This document shows, piece after piece, positions 26,142 through 38,151 of a DNA stretch of 53,378 nucleotides (position 1 is its first letter; the number at the start of each line of letters is the position of its first letter). A model generated the notes under the pieces. It was given only the letters and a program-made list of their open reading frames with translations. It was not told the origin of the DNA and did not search any database. Where the stretch lies: NCBI RefSeq assembly GCF_902859725.1, contig NZ_CADIJP010000029.1, positions 1 to 53,378 on the forward strand. Reading direction: 5' to 3'. This DNA comes from Achromobacter mucicolens (lineage in GTDB: Bacteria; Pseudomonadota; Gammaproteobacteria; Burkholderiales; Burkholderiaceae_B). The position numbers and the translations under genes were made by a program.

Positions 26142-29100
26142 GTGTCTGTTCCAAAAAAAGTGCTCCGCAGCCTGTTCTGGGCCGCGCTGATCGTCTATGG
26201 CGTTGTCGCCATCGGGTTTCTGGGCGTGCGCTATTGGGTCCTCCCGCGGGTGGATCAGTGGCGCCCTCAGATCGAAGCCTACGCCAGCCAGGCGCTGGGC
26301 GCCCGCGTCACGATCGGCGCGATCAAGGCCAACTGGCAAGGGCTCAATCCCCGGCTCGATCTCGCCGCCGTCCAGGTCTACGACGACGAGACGGATCCGG
26401 TATTGAGCCTGCCGTCCGTGTCCGCGGTCGTGGCATGGCGCAGCATCCTGTCCCTGTCGCCCACCCTGGTGCGGCTGCGGCTCGAAAAGCCGGAACTGAC
26501 GCTGCGGCGGGACACGTCAAACCATCTTTGGGTCGCTGGCCAGAATATCGACCTGAATGCCAGCGACCACGCTTCCGACCTGAACCATCCTGGCCTGCGC
26601 TGGCTGGCGGCGCAGCGCGAGCTGCGGGTCAGCGACGCCACGCTGCGCTGGCAGGACGAATTGCGCCAGGCGCCGGAGCTTACGTTGGAAGGCGTCGACT
26701 TCCTGGTGCGCAACGGCAGTCTCTCGCATCGGTTCGTGCTGCAGGCATCCGCGGGGCCGGTGCTGGCCCACAAACTGGAGCTGCGCGGCGAATTCAACCG
26801 CAGCCTGTTTGCCGCCGACGCCAAGAAGCCCGCCAACTGGAGCGGCCAGATCTTTGCCCAGGTCGATGACGTGGAACCGCTGGCCTGGGCGCCCTGGATC
26901 GACGTGCCCCGGGTTGCCGGCCGCATCGCCGCGCGCGCGTGGTGGCAGCTCGACCACGGCAAACTCACCAAATTGACGAGCGACCTCGCCGCGCGCGGCG
27001 TGTCCTGGCGCGCGTCGCCGGACGGACCCGCCTTTCAGGGCGGTTCGGGCCAGTTGCGCATTGCCGCGCTGCCGGGCGATTTCGTGTCGATCGATGGCCT
27101 GCCGATGGCGCGCAGCCCCGGCGCGGCCGACGTGACGGTCAAGGGCGCGGTGCATCAGTTGCGCGTGACCCTGCCGGGCGTCTTCGAGTCGCCGACGCTG
27201 CGGGCCGACGACCTGGAGCTCGACGCCCAGGTCAAGGGGCCTGATGCGGACAACTGGTTCGTGGACGTGGCCCAGATGCGCCTGGCCAATGAAGACATGG
27301 ATGTGCGTCTGCAAGGCCAGTGGCGCAAAGAGGGCAAGACCGCGGCGGGCAGCGCCGACGTGCGCGGCACGATGGTGCGCGGGTCGATGCCCGCCATCCA
27401 CCGTTATCTGCCGCTCGAGGTGAACGCCGACGCCCGCGAATGGCTGGCGACCGGTTTGCCTGCCGGCCAGATGCATTCGGCGGCCATCACGCTCAAGGGG
27501 GATCTGGACGATTTCCCATTCGGTGCGCCGGGCGCCACCGGCGAGTTCGTCATCGCCGGCGCGTATTCCGGCGCGAAGGTCGACTACGCGCCGGCGGGCG
27601 AGAACCGCAAGGGCTGGCCGATGCTGGAAAACCTGTCGGGCAGTTTCCGCATCGACAAGGTGAGCCTGGCGCTGGACAGCGCGGGCGGCGCGGTGGCGCA
27701 CACCGGCAAGGGGCACACCGTCACGTTGGGCGCCGTGAAGGCGGCCATTCCCAACATGGAGCATGACTCGGAACTGCAGGTCACCGGCGACGCCTCGGGG
27801 CCCGTGGCGGCCTATCTGGCGCTGGCCGCGAATTCTCCGTTGGGCGAACTGCTGGACGGGGCCTTGGACGAGGCCCACGGCACCGGCGACTGGCGCATGC
27901 CGCTCGACCTGAAGGTGCCGCTGCTCAATACCGATGACACCCAGGTCCAGGGGCGTATCCGCTTCTCGGACAATTCCTTTACCTTCATGCCCGAGATCCC
28001 GCCGCTCAGCCAGATCCACGGCGATCTGGAGTTCTCAGAAAAAGGCGTGCAGACCAAGGGCATCCGGGCGCAATTCCTGGGCGGCCCCGTCAACATCTAC
28101 GGCACGCTGGCGCAGGGAACGGACGCGTTGCGTTTTGACGGCACCCTGTCGGGGCCCGGGCTGGCGCAGTTGAGCCGCGCCGCATCGATGTCGCGTTTCA
28201 CCGGCCGCGCGGCCTACAAGGGCCGGCTGCTCTACTTGAAGGGCGGCGCCATCGACATATCGGCCGAGTCCGACCTGGTTGGCATGGCGATCGACATGCC
28301 GGCGCCCGCCGGCAAGCCGGCCAAGTCCGCGCAGTTGCTGAAGCTGCAATGGTCGCCGGCGCAGGACCGCGGCGCCCGCGACCGGCGCTGGCTGACGGCC
28401 AGCCTGGGCGATAACGTCAACGTCTTGTTCGAACGGGACCCCGCAGAGGGCTCGGCCGCCTACTTTTCGCGCGGCGCGCTGGGTATCGGGCGGCCGGCCA
28501 GCCTGCCGGAGCGCGGGCTTAGCCTTAACGCCAGCTTGCCCGAACTGGACATGGACGCCTGGGATGCCGTCTCCGAGGGATTCAATGTGGCGCCCGCGAA
28601 GGGCCGGCCGCCTTCCAAGCCCATCCTGCCGCAGCCCGAGCGCATCAGTCTGGCTGCCGGCGCGCTGCACACCAGCGGCTACACCCTCAATGACCTGACG
28701 CTGTATGCCACGCGCCCCGCGCCGGCGCGCTGGCGCGTCGAACTGGAATCGCGGCAGGCGGCAGGCACGCTGGAATGGCGCGAGGCGCAGGGCACCATCG
28801 CCGGGCAGATCACCGCCCGCCTGAAGCATCTGTCCATTGCGGGCGAGGGCGACTCCAACCAGGCCGACAAGGCGCTGGCCTCCGGCAACGACCTGTCCGA
28901 CATTCCCGCGATTGATTTGCAGGCCAATCAATTCTTGTTGTATGGCAAGAACCTGGGGGCGCTGCAGGTGACGGGCACCAACCTGGAGCGGGGGCGGCAA
29001 TGGCGGCTGGACAAGCTGTCCATCACCAATGATTCGGCGGCCTTGAACGCGACGGGCAATTGGGGGCTTGAAGGGCCGAACCGGGGGCTGACCGTCGATG

Positions 29101-29795
29101 CCGTGCTCAAGCTGGAAAACGTCGGCGACTTCATGAGCCGCATCGGCTTTGAGAACGTCGTGTCCAACGGCAAGGGAACGATCCAGGGCAAGGCGACCTG
29201 GCGCAACCTGCCGTGGACACACGATATCGCCGACGTGGTGGGCGATGTGGTCGTCAGCCTGGACAACGGCCGCTTCATGCACGTGAACTCCCGCACGGCG
29301 CGCCTGTTGGAACTGCTGTCGCTGCAGTCGCTGCAGCGGCTGGCGCGGCTGGACGTCAATCCCACGAACCTGTTGCGGGACGGGTTTCCGTTCGACACCA
29401 TCCGCGGCAACGTCAAGGTGGCCGACGGCACGCTGAATACCGAAGGCTACAAGATCAACGGTCCGGTGGCCGCAATCGTCCTGGCGGGCGGCGTGAACCT
29501 CGTCAAGGAACGCTGGGACATGAAGGCGGTGGTGATTCCCAATCTGGACGCCAGCGGCGCGGCAATGGTCACCGCGCTGGCGGTAAACCCGCTGATCGGC
29601 CTGGGCGCCTTCGTCACGCAGTGGCTCCTCAAGCAGCCGCTGGCGCGCGCGATGACGATGGAATACGCCGTCACGGGAAGCTGGGACGACCCGCGCATCG
29701 AACCCATCGACGCCTCGGGCAAGGAACCGGACAAGCAGACGCCCCGGCCGGCCAATTCCTCGCCGCGCCGGATGCCGGAGTTCATCGAGCACTGA
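26142..29795 (+). CDS. yhdP: YhdP family AsmA-like envelope protein
   Basis: This 1217-residue protein has one N-terminal membrane anchor (about 10-31, [25 protein letters not shown]), a large DUF3971-type periplasmic region and an AsmA-like C-terminal part ([54 protein letters not shown]). Family knowledge: YhdP with TamB and YdbH acts as a bridge-like carrier of phospholipids between inner and outer membranes. Length matches E. coli YhdP at about 1260. The start is GTG, and the 85-base divergent gap to glnE presumably holds both promoters. It ends at a strong bidirectional terminator. Confidence 0.9.
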   Translation: MSVPKKVLRSLFWAALIVYGVVAIGFLGVRYWVLPRVDQWRPQIEAYASQALGARVTIGAIKANWQGLNPRLDLAAVQVYDDETDPVLSLPSVSAVVAWRSILSLSPTLVRLRLEKPELTLRRDTSNHLWVAGQNIDLNASDHASDLNHPGLRWLAAQRELRVSDATLRWQDELRQAPELTLEGVDFLVRNGSLSHRFVLQASAGPVLAHKLELRGEFNRSLFAADAKKPANWSGQIFAQVDDVEPLAWAPWIDVPRVAGRIAARAWWQLDHGKLTKLTSDLAARGVSWRASPDGPAFQGGSGQLRIAALPGDFVSIDGLPMARSPGAADVTVKGAVHQLRVTLPGVFESPTLRADDLELDAQVKGPDADNWFVDVAQMRLANEDMDVRLQGQWRKEGKTAAGSADVRGTMVRGSMPAIHRYLPLEVNADAREWLATGLPAGQMHSAAITLKGDLDDFPFGAPGATGEFVIAGAYSGAKVDYAPAGENRKGWPMLENLSGSFRIDKVSLALDSAGGAVAHTGKGHTVTLGAVKAAIPNMEHDSELQVTGDASGPVAAYLALAANSPLGELLDGALDEAHGTGDWRMPLDLKVPLLNTDDTQVQGRIRFSDNSFTFMPEIPPLSQIHGDLEFSEKGVQTKGIRAQFLGGPVNIYGTLAQGTDALRFDGTLSGPGLAQLSRAASMSRFTGRAAYKGRLLYLKGGAIDISAESDLVGMAIDMPAPAGKPAKSAQLLKLQWSPAQDRGARDRRWLTASLGDNVNVLFERDPAEGSAAYFSRGALGIGRPASLPERGLSLNASLPELDMDAWDAVSEGFNVAPAKGRPPSKPILPQPERISLAAGALHTSGYTLNDLTLYATRPAPARWRVELESRQAAGTLEWREAQGTIAGQITARLKHLSIAGEGDSNQADKALASGNDLSDIPAIDLQANQFLLYGKNLGALQVTGTNLERGRQWRLDKLSITNDSAALNATGNWGLEGPNRGLTVDAVLKLENVGDFMSRIGFENVVSNGKGTIQGKATWRNLPWTHDIADVVGDVVVSLDNGRFMHVNSRTARLLELLSLQSLQRLARLDVNPTNLLRDGFPFDTIRGNVKVADGTLNTEGYKINGPVAAIVLAGGVNLVKERWDMKAVVIPNLDASGAAMVTALAVNPLIGLGAFVTQWLLKQPLARAMTMEYAVTGSWDDPRIEPIDASGKEPDKQTPRPANSSPRRMPEFIEH

Positions 29796-29800
29796 GCTGC

Positions 29801-29844
29801 CGCCCACGAAAAAGCCGCCCTCGAGGGCGGCTTTTTCGTGGGCG
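29801..29844. terminator. strong bidirectional terminator between yhdP and rho
   Basis: A perfect 20-bp inverted repeat around TCGA (left arm 29801-29820, right arm 29825-29844), with A5 and T5 tracts inside the arms that serve each strand. It separates convergent yhdP and rho. Confidence 0.92.
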
Positions 29845-29856
29845 CGGACGGTGCGC

Positions 29857-31116
29857 TTACTTCTTCTTCATCATGTCGAAGAATTCGGCGTTGGTCTTGG
29901 TGGCGCGCATCTTGTCCAGGATGAATTCCATGGACTGGACTTCGTCCATGTCGTGAATGAACTTGCGCAGCACCCACACCTTCTGGAGCAGGTCGGGGGC
30001 GATCAGCAGCTCTTCGCGGCGGGTGCCCGACTTGTTCAGGTTGATGGACGGGTAGACGCGCTTTTCGGCCAGGCGGCGTTCGAGGTGGACTTCGGAGTTG
30101 CCGGTGCCCTTGAATTCTTCATAGATGACTTCATCCATGCGGCTGCCGGTTTCGATCAGCGCCGTGCCAAGGATGGTGAGCGAGCCGCCTTCTTCCAGGT
30201 TGCGCGCCGCGCCGAAGAAGCGCTTGGGGCGCTGCAGGGCGTTGGCGTCCACGCCGCCGGTCAGCACCTTGCCGGAGGCCGGCACGACGGTGTTGTAGGC
30301 GCGGGCCAGACGGGTGATCGAGTCCAGCAGGATCACGACGTCCTTCTTCATTTCGACCAGGCGCTTGGCCTTTTCGATGACCATTTCGGCCACTTGCACG
30401 TGACGGGTGGCGGGCTCGTCGAAGGTCGAGGCCACGACTTCACCGCGCACCGTGCGCTGCATTTCGGTCACTTCTTCCGGGCGTTCGTCGACCAGCAGGA
30501 CGATCATGACCGCGTCGGGGTAGTTGGTGGTGATGGCGTGCGCAATGTGCTGCATCATCACCGTCTTGCCGGACTTGGGGCTGGCGACGATCAGGCCGCG
30601 CTGGCCCATGCCGATCGGGGCGAAGACGTCGAGGATCCGGCCAGTGAGGTTTTCCTCGCTCTTGATGTCGCGTTCCAGGCGGATGACGCGGTTCGGATGC
30701 AGCGGCGTCAGGTTCTCGAACATGATGCGATGCTTGATCGCCTCGGGCGCCACGCCGTTGACCTTGTCCACCTTCACCAGGGCAAAGTAGCGCTCGCCAT
30801 CCTTGGGGGTGCGCACTTCGCCTTCGATGGAGTCGCCGGTGTGCAGATTGAAGCGGCGGATCTGCGACGGAGAAATGTAGATGTCGTCGGTGCTGGCCAG
30901 ATACGAGGTTTCCGGCGAGCGCAGGAAACCGAAGCCGTCGGGCAGGACTTCAAGAACGCCGTCGCCGAAGATCTGCTCGCCTTGCTTGGCGCGCCGCTTC
31001 ATGATGGCGAACATCAGTTCCTGCTTGCGCAGGCGGTTGGCGTTTTCGATTTCCAGGCCAGCGGCCATTTCGAGCAGCTGCGAGACGTGCAGCGCCTTCA
31101 GTTCGTTGAGGTGCAT
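29857..31116 (-). CDS. rho: transcription termination factor Rho
   Basis: This 419-residue hexameric RNA-dependent ATPase stops untranslated transcripts. [18 protein letters not shown] starts the Rho N-terminal domain, the primary RNA site is in [36 protein letters not shown], and the P-loop is [30 protein letters not shown] and [11 protein letters not shown] (Walker B side) follow. Length equals E. coli Rho. It lies downstream of trxA on the same strand, as in enterobacteria. The 116-base leader has GC-rich hairpins but no clear intrinsic terminator. Confidence 0.98.
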   Translation of the reverse strand: MHLNELKALHVSQLLEMAAGLEIENANRLRKQELMFAIMKRRAKQGEQIFGDGVLEVLPDGFGFLRSPETSYLASTDDIYISPSQIRRFNLHTGDSIEGEVRTPKDGERYFALVKVDKVNGVAPEAIKHRIMFENLTPLHPNRVIRLERDIKSEENLTGRILDVFAPIGMGQRGLIVASPKSGKTVMMQHIAHAITTNYPDAVMIVLLVDERPEEVTEMQRTVRGEVVASTFDEPATRHVQVAEMVIEKAKRLVEMKKDVVILLDSITRLARAYNTVVPASGKVLTGGVDANALQRPKRFFGAARNLEEGGSLTILGTALIETGSRMDEVIYEEFKGTGNSEVHLERRLAEKRVYPSINLNKSGTRREELLIAPDLLQKVWVLRKFIHDMDEVQSMEFILDKMRATKTNAEFFDMMKKK

Positions 31117-31232
31117 CGCGGTGGGTGTGGGGGAAAAGTAAAGGAGGGCTCTGGCGGCGCGCCACGGACGGGCTCGCGCGGTACTGAATGAGCGCCGCCT
31201 ATGCGGCGGCGCCCTCGGTTACAGCACGCGAT

Positions 31233-31559
31233 TTACAACGCGCCGTCCAGGAATGCGGTGAGTTGCGACTTCGACAGCGCGCCAACCTTGGTGGCGGCAG
31301 CCTGGCCGTCTTTAAAGAGCATAAGGGTGGGAATGCCGCGGATGCCGTACTTGGTGGCCGTGCCCTGGTTTTCATCCACGTTCAGCTTGGCGATCGTCAA
31401 GCGGCCTGCGTATTCGGCGGCGACTTCTTCCAGGATGGGGGCGATCATCTTGCAGGGGCCACACCAGGCAGCCCAGTAGTCCACCAGCACCGGCTGGCCG
31501 GATTTCAACACATCGGCATCGAAGCTGGCGTCACTGACGTTCTTGATTTGGTCGCTCAT
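31233..31559 (-). CDS. trxA: thioredoxin 1
   Basis: This 108-residue cytoplasmic disulfide reductase has the active site WCGPC (C33, C36) in [16 protein letters not shown]. The cis-proline loop [14 protein letters not shown] and the C-terminal helix LTAFLDGAL complete the fold. It is reduced by thioredoxin reductase. It precedes rho. Its upstream region is unusually long and contains a small GC hairpin followed by four U (31584-31607) in the leader. Confidence 0.97.
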   Translation of the reverse strand: MSDQIKNVSDASFDADVLKSGQPVLVDYWAAWCGPCKMIAPILEEVAAEYAGRLTIAKLNVDENQGTATKYGIRGIPTLMLFKDGQAAATKVGALSKSQLTAFLDGAL

Positions 31560-31583
31560 GATGGTGATTCTCGGTTCGGCAGC

Positions 31584-31607
31584 AAAAGGCGCGTTAAGAC
31601 GCGCCTT
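31584..31607 (-). terminator. possible attenuator hairpin in the trxA leader
   Basis: Read on the minus strand, AAGGCGCG-TCTTAA-CGCGCCTT is a perfect 8-bp stem followed by UUUU, ending 25 bases before the trxA ATG. The U run is short, so termination would be weak. Confidence 0.35.
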
Positions 31608-31638
31608 GCCGTTGTTCTTGTTTGTGGAATGGACTCAA

Positions 31639-31686
31639 GCATACCACTGTCAATAACAACAGGCATACCACTGTTAATAACAACAG
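31639..31686. repeat. two tandem copies of a 24-base repeat
   Basis: Copies at 31639-31662 and 31663-31686 differ at one base (GCATACCACTGT followed by C or T, then AATAACAACAG). Each copy contains a small inverted repeat CTGTT-AATAAC-AACAG (CTGTC in copy 1). It is AT-rich in a GC-rich genome. Confidence 0.85.
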
Positions 31687-31703
31687 GGTTTGCAGGATTT
31701 TGT

Positions 31704-31780
31704 GTAGGATGTTGCGGCGCAGCTGTCGCGATCCGGCCGGTGAAAGTCCGGATCGGCGGTTGTGACTGTCATCATCCTAC
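31704..31780 (+). ncRNA. structured RNA-like element of unknown class
   Basis: GTAGGATG (31704-31711) pairs perfectly with CATCCTAC (31773-31780). Inside, GATCCGG (31730-31736) pairs with CCGGATC (31748-31754) around a CCGGTGAAAGT loop, followed by GGCGGTTGTGACTG. The GGTGAAAGTCC...GGCGGT words recall parts of FMN and cobalamin riboswitches, but the complete consensus of neither is present. Orientation is assumed from this resemblance and from the parE gene downstream. Confidence 0.35.
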
Positions 31781-31859
31781 CGAAATCGGACCTGGTCAGG
31801 TCGTGCGCATCCCACCCGGAGCCGCGCAGAATCTAGGCTTGTCCGTAAAATGTCGGTTT

Positions 31860-31882
31860 TTTTCCACAGATGTTGGGGATAA
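31860..31882. promoter_or_regulatory. inverted pair of DnaA-box-like sequences before parE
   Basis: TTTTCCACA (31860-31868) fits the DnaA box TTWTNCACA exactly. TGGGGATAA (31874-31882) is the inverse of TTATCCCCA, one mismatch from the box. They flank five bases and overlap the parE ribosome-binding region. Confidence 0.4.
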
Positions 31883-31883
31883 C

Positions 31884-33844
<1,961 letters not shown>

Positions 33845-33845
<1 letters not shown>

Positions 33846-34444
33846 TGACCGCCACCGTGCCCGGGCAAGCCCGCATGGTCGTCGACCTGACCGCCGACGA
33901 CTACGCGGATTTCGCCGCCTATGTGTACAAACGGCCGGAACTGCGCCGCCGCCGTTACCGGTCCCATCTGCGCTTCGGCGTCCTGATGATCGTGGCCTTG
34001 CTGGCCTACCTGATCTGGCAGACCTGGGACGGCAAGGGCCCCAACTGGGGCGCGCTGCTGCCGGTGTATTTCCAGGGCCTGGCGGTGGGCCTGGGCATCC
34101 TCGCGTTGCTGGCCCTGGCGTACGAATACGTCCTGCCCGGCCTCGTGAAGATGAACACGCGCCGCATGCTGGCCAAGCAGCCGGACACGCTTTACCTGGG
34201 GCGGCACGAGCTGGACTTCGGGACGGACGGCGTCACGGACACCACTGCCACCGCCTCCGGGCACATGGCGTGGTCCGACGTGCGTCGGGTCGAGGAAACC
34301 CCCGAGCACCTCTACGTCATCCTGGGCACGTTGCAAGGCGTGATCATCCCCAAGCGCGGGCAGGACGCCGCCACGCTGCAGGCAGTGCGCACCCAGATGC
34401 GCGCGCATGTTGCCGACACGCAGTTCCTGGCCCCGTCCGCCTGA
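33845..34444 (+). CDS. YcxB-like membrane protein
   Basis: This 199-residue protein has two transmembrane segments (about 42-58 and 68-92) and a soluble C-terminal half with the YcxB-like pattern MAWSDVRRVEETPEHLYVILGTLQGVIIPKR. The ATG overlaps the parE stop (TGATG), so it is translationally coupled to parE, and parC follows after 45 bases. Its function is unknown, and its place between the two topoisomerase IV subunits is unexpected. The family assignment is by pattern only. Confidence 0.72.
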
Positions 34445-34489
34445 GGCGCATTGACGCCGTTTCGATGAAATTGTCTACCTGAATACAAC

Positions 34490-36820
34490 ATGACCGACAC
34501 CAATCAACCCGGCCTGTTCGACTCCAATCCGCCCGGCGGCGACGGCGATGGCAACGCCGCCATCACGCTGGCGCGCTACGCGGAGCAGGCCTATCTGGAC
34601 TACGCGGTGTCCGTGGTGCGCGGCCGCGCGCTGCCCGACGTGGGCGACGGGCAGAAGCCCGTGCAGCGCCGCATCCTTTTCGCCATGCAGGCGATGGGGC
34701 TGGGCTCCGGCGCCAAGCCCGTCAAATCGGCGCGCGTCGTCGGCGACGTGCTTGGTAAGTACCATCCGCATGGCGACCAGGCGGCGTACGACGCCATGGT
34801 CCGCATGGCGCAGGACTTTTCGCTGCGCTATCCGCTGATCGACGGCCAGGGCAACTTCGGTTCGCGCGACGGCGACAACGCCGCCGCCATGCGTTATACG
34901 GAAGCGCGCCTCACACCGATCGCCAAGCTGCTGCTCGACGAACTGGACGAGGGCACGGTGGATTTCGTGCCCAACTACGACGGCAGCCAGCAAGAGCCGC
35001 AGATGCTGCCGGCGCGCCTGCCCGTGATGCTGCTGAACGGCGCCTCGGGCATCGCCGTGGGCATGGCCACCGAGATCCCCCCGCATAACCTGCGCGAAGT
35101 CGCCCAGGCCTGCGTGGCGCTCATCAAGCAGCCGCAGTTGCCCGACGAAGAGCTGTACGCCATGATCCCCGGCCCGGACTTCGCGGGCGGCGGCCAGATC
35201 ATCACCCCGGCGGCCGACATCGCTCAAATCTACAGTGTGGGCCGCGGATCCCTGAAGGTGCGCGCGCGCTGGCAGTTCGAGGAACTGGCGCGTGGCCAGT
35301 GGCAACTGGTCGTCAACGAGCTGCCGCCTGGCACCTCGGGCCAGAAGGTGCTGGAAGAGATCGAGGAAATCACCAATCCCAAGGTCAAGACGGGCAAGAA
35401 GAGCCTGACGCCGGAGCAGACGCAGGCCAAGGCGGTCATGCTGAACCTGCTGGATGCGGTACGCGACGAATCCGGCAAGGACGCCGCCGTTCGTCTGGTC
35501 TTCGAACCCAAGACCTCGCGGGTCGACCGCGACGAATTCGTCAACACGCTGCTGGCGCAGACCAGCATGGAAGGCAGCGCCAGCGTCAACCTGGTGTGCA
35601 TCGGCACCGACGGCCGTCCGCGCCAGAAGGGCCTGCGCGACATCCTGGTCGAATGGCTGGCGTTCCGCACCAACACCGTGGTGCGCCGCACGCGCTTCCG
35701 CCTGGACAAGGTCATTGACCGCATCCACGTGCTGGAAGGGCGCATGGTCGTCTACCTGAACGTGGACGAGGTCATCCAGACGATCCGCGAATCCGACGAG
35801 CCCCGCGCCGCGTTGATGCAACGCTTCAAGCTGTCCGAACGGCAAGCCGAGGACATCCTCGAAATGCGTTTGCGCCAGCTGGCCCGCCTGGAAGGCTTCA
35901 AGATCGAGCAGGAACTGGCCGACAAGCGCAAGGAACAGGTCTCGCTGCAAGAACTTTTGGACAACCCCACGACGCTCAAGCGCCTGCTGGTCAAGGAGAT
36001 CGAAGCCGACGCCAAGCAATATGGCGACGAGCGCCGCACCCTGATCGAGACGGCCGAGCGCGCCGTGCTTGAAACCAAGGTGCTGGACGAGCCAGTCACC
36101 GTGATCGTTTCGCAAAAGGGCTGGCTGCGGGCCCGTCAGGGCCACGGCCATGACGCCGCGCAATTCGGCTTCAAGCAGGGCGACGATCTGTACGGCGCCT
36201 TCGAGTGCCGCACCACCGACACGCTGATCGCAGTTGGCGACAACGGCAGGGTCTATTCCGTGCCGGTGTCCGGCCTGCCGTCGGCGCGTGGCGACGGCCA
36301 GCCGGTCACCACGATGATTGACCTGGAATCGGGCACGCGCATCGTCCACACGATCGCTGCCTCCGCCGACAGCCGCTGGCTGCTGGCAACGCGCGGCGGC
36401 TACGGGTTCGCGGCCAAGCTGTCCGACATGGTCAGCCGCCAGCGGGCCGGCAAGCAGTTCATCACCCTTGAGACGGGCGACGAACTGCTGCGTCCGGTGC
36501 CGTTGTTCGCCGGCGCCCAGCAACTGGCGCTGCTGTCGCAAAAGGGCAAGTTCCTGGTCTTCGGCCTTGATGAAGTCAAGTCGCTGGCGGGCGGCGGACG
36601 CGGCACCATCCTGATGGGGCTGGACGGCGCGGACAAGCTCGATCAGACCGTGCCGATCGGCACGTTGGGGCTGCGCGCCACCGGCATCTACCGCAACAAG
36701 ATGACCGAGGACATCCTGGCGGGTGCGGACCTGGCGGTCTACGTCGGCAAGCGGGCCCGCAAGGGGCGCGCGCTGGACGTGCGGCCCAAGCAGCCGTTGC
36801 TGTCTCCGGTGCTGGGTTGA
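34490..36820 (+). CDS. parC: DNA topoisomerase IV subunit A
   Basis: This 776-residue breakage-reunion subunit has the catalytic tyrosine Y136 in [11 protein letters not shown]. The quinolone-resistance-determining region reads [30 protein letters not shown]97 and D101 occupy the positions of E. coli ParC S80 and E84. The C-terminal beta-pinwheel runs from about residue 520 ([38 protein letters not shown]). Relative to GyrA it lacks a GyrA box, supporting ParC. It is in one transcription unit with parE and the YcxB-like gene. Confidence 0.95.
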   Translation: MTDTNQPGLFDSNPPGGDGDGNAAITLARYAEQAYLDYAVSVVRGRALPDVGDGQKPVQRRILFAMQAMGLGSGAKPVKSARVVGDVLGKYHPHGDQAAYDAMVRMAQDFSLRYPLIDGQGNFGSRDGDNAAAMRYTEARLTPIAKLLLDELDEGTVDFVPNYDGSQQEPQMLPARLPVMLLNGASGIAVGMATEIPPHNLREVAQACVALIKQPQLPDEELYAMIPGPDFAGGGQIITPAADIAQIYSVGRGSLKVRARWQFEELARGQWQLVVNELPPGTSGQKVLEEIEEITNPKVKTGKKSLTPEQTQAKAVMLNLLDAVRDESGKDAAVRLVFEPKTSRVDRDEFVNTLLAQTSMEGSASVNLVCIGTDGRPRQKGLRDILVEWLAFRTNTVVRRTRFRLDKVIDRIHVLEGRMVVYLNVDEVIQTIRESDEPRAALMQRFKLSERQAEDILEMRLRQLARLEGFKIEQELADKRKEQVSLQELLDNPTTLKRLLVKEIEADAKQYGDERRTLIETAERAVLETKVLDEPVTVIVSQKGWLRARQGHGHDAAQFGFKQGDDLYGAFECRTTDTLIAVGDNGRVYSVPVSGLPSARGDGQPVTTMIDLESGTRIVHTIAASADSRWLLATRGGYGFAAKLSDMVSRQRAGKQFITLETGDELLRPVPLFAGAQQLALLSQKGKFLVFGLDEVKSLAGGGRGTILMGLDGADKLDQTVPIGTLGLRATGIYRNKMTEDILAGADLAVYVGKRARKGRALDVRPKQPLLSPVLG

Positions 36821-36899
36821 GGCCTGCCCGCCGCCTGACGCAGCAAAGGCCCGGCGGTACGCGCGTCTTGCGCCGCCGGCACGCGATCCGGGGGCGGGC

Positions 36900-38102
36900 A
36901 TGAGCGGCGGCCACGCCGTCCGGCCGCGGCTTGCCCACGTCGATGCCCTGCGCGGCTTTGCGCTCTTCGGCATCCTGGTGGTCAACATCGGCGTGTTCGC
37001 CTTTCCGTTCTATGGCGGGGGCGTGGCCGATCCGGTCTATTCGCGCCCGGTCGACGTGACGGTGCGCTGGCTGATCGCCTGGTTGTTCGAGACCAAGTTC
37101 TACCTGCTGTTTTCTTTCCTGTTCGGCTACAGCTTCACACTGCAGATGGCCGCGGCCGAACAGGCCGACGCCGCCTTCGCGCCGCGCTTCCTGCGCAGGC
37201 TGGCGGGGCTGGCTGTCCTGGGCTTTGCGCACGCCATCCTGTTCTACCAGGGCGACATTCTGGTGACCTATGCCTTGCTGGGCTTCGCGTTGCTGTTGTG
37301 CCGGCGCATGGATCCGGGCCGTGCGCTGCGCGTGGCGCTGTGGCTGATCGTGCTGGCGTCGGCGGTGTGGGCGATCCTGGGCGCGCTGACATTCCTGGAT
37401 CCGGCGCCCGCTGGATATGCCGCGCTGTACAAGGCCGAGGCGCTGGCCTCCATCGAGGCGTATCGCGGCACCATCGGCACCACGATCGCGCAGCACATCA
37501 AGGAGCTCACGGAAACCATCTGGTTCACCGTGCTGCTCGTGCAGGGGCCTTTCGTCTTTGCCATGTTCCTGGCCGGATATGCGCTGGGGCGGCGCAATGC
37601 GCTCTCGGACCCGTGGCGCTCGCGCCGCGCGCTTGGGCTGCTCTGCGCGCTGGGCCTCTTGCCGGGACTGGCCGGCGCCGCCGCCTACGCGACCAGCGCA
37701 TTGCCGCAGGCCCGCGTGGTGTGGGAACTGCCGGGATTGGCCGTGGGCCTGTTCACGGCGCCGCTCTTGAGCCTGTCGTACGGTGCGGCGTTTCTGCTGG
37801 CGCTGCGCACGGGGCCGGGCGAGCGCCTGGGGGCGTGGCTGGCACCGGCGGGACGGATGGCGCTGAGCAATTACCTGATGCAGTCGGTCGTCTGCGCATT
37901 CCTCTTCACGGCCTGGGGCTTGCGGCTGTATGCCGCCGTGCCGCCCCTGGCCGCATTCCTGGTCGCGGTGGCCATCTTTGCCGCTCAGCTGCCGCTGTCC
38001 GCATGGTGGTTGCGGCGCCACGCCTACGGACCCGTCGAATGGTTCCTGCGCGCGCTCACGATCGGCGCCTGGCCGCCCTGGCGCCGCGCGGCGGCCGGCT
38101 GA
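36900..38102 (+). CDS. DUF418 domain-containing membrane protein (YeiB family)
   Basis: This is a 400-residue polytopic inner-membrane protein with about ten hydrophobic segments. The start RLAHVDALRGFALFGILVVNI is typical of YeiB-like proteins and distantly of acyltransferase-3 enzymes. The C-terminal DUF418 domain carries the diagnostic PAGRMALSNYLMQSVVCAFLF. The ATG follows a GGGGGCGG ribosome-binding site. Its role is unknown. It follows parC by 79 bases and may be co-transcribed. Confidence 0.85.
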   Translation: MSGGHAVRPRLAHVDALRGFALFGILVVNIGVFAFPFYGGGVADPVYSRPVDVTVRWLIAWLFETKFYLLFSFLFGYSFTLQMAAAEQADAAFAPRFLRRLAGLAVLGFAHAILFYQGDILVTYALLGFALLLCRRMDPGRALRVALWLIVLASAVWAILGALTFLDPAPAGYAALYKAEALASIEAYRGTIGTTIAQHIKELTETIWFTVLLVQGPFVFAMFLAGYALGRRNALSDPWRSRRALGLLCALGLLPGLAGAAAYATSALPQARVVWELPGLAVGLFTAPLLSLSYGAAFLLALRTGPGERLGAWLAPAGRMALSNYLMQSVVCAFLFTAWGLRLYAAVPPLAAFLVAVAIFAAQLPLSAWWLRRHAYGPVEWFLRALTIGAWPPWRRAAAG

Positions 38103-38151
38103 CCGAACCTGCGCAAAGCGGGTCTTTCGATCCCGCGTCAACGGCCGGCGT

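Larger units (their letters stand above)
31560..31883. other. 324-bp divergent intergenic region trxA / parE
   Basis: No credible gene is present. From left to right it holds a GC hairpin in the trxA leader (31586-31607), two tandem 24-base repeats (31639-31686), a folded RNA-like element closed by an 8-bp stem (31704-31780), a GACCTG/CAGGTC inverted repeat (31789-31802), and a T7 tract with DnaA-box-like sequences just before the parE start. The promoters of trxA and parE must lie here, but no clean -35/-10 pair could be assigned. Confidence 0.6.

Noticed and set aside
31639-31686. CRISPR-like repeats
   Set aside because: There are just two copies with no spacer between them and no cas genes nearby; it is a simple tandem duplication.
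31704-31780. Calling this an FMN or cobalamin riboswitch outright
   Set aside because: Only isolated words (GGTGAAAGTCC, GGCGGT) match. The multi-helix FMN core and the B12 box are not found, and the downstream gene is not a riboflavin or cobalamin gene.
31188-31883. N-terminal extension of parE (frame open for about 230 codons upstream)
   Set aside because: The extension crosses the trxA gene and a clearly non-coding gap, has no family similarity, and conserved ParE starts right after TTG 31884.
38112-38142. GCGGG...CCCGC inverted repeat between DUF418 and the aminotransferase as a terminator
   Set aside because: The stem is 5 bp only and there is no T run on either strand.
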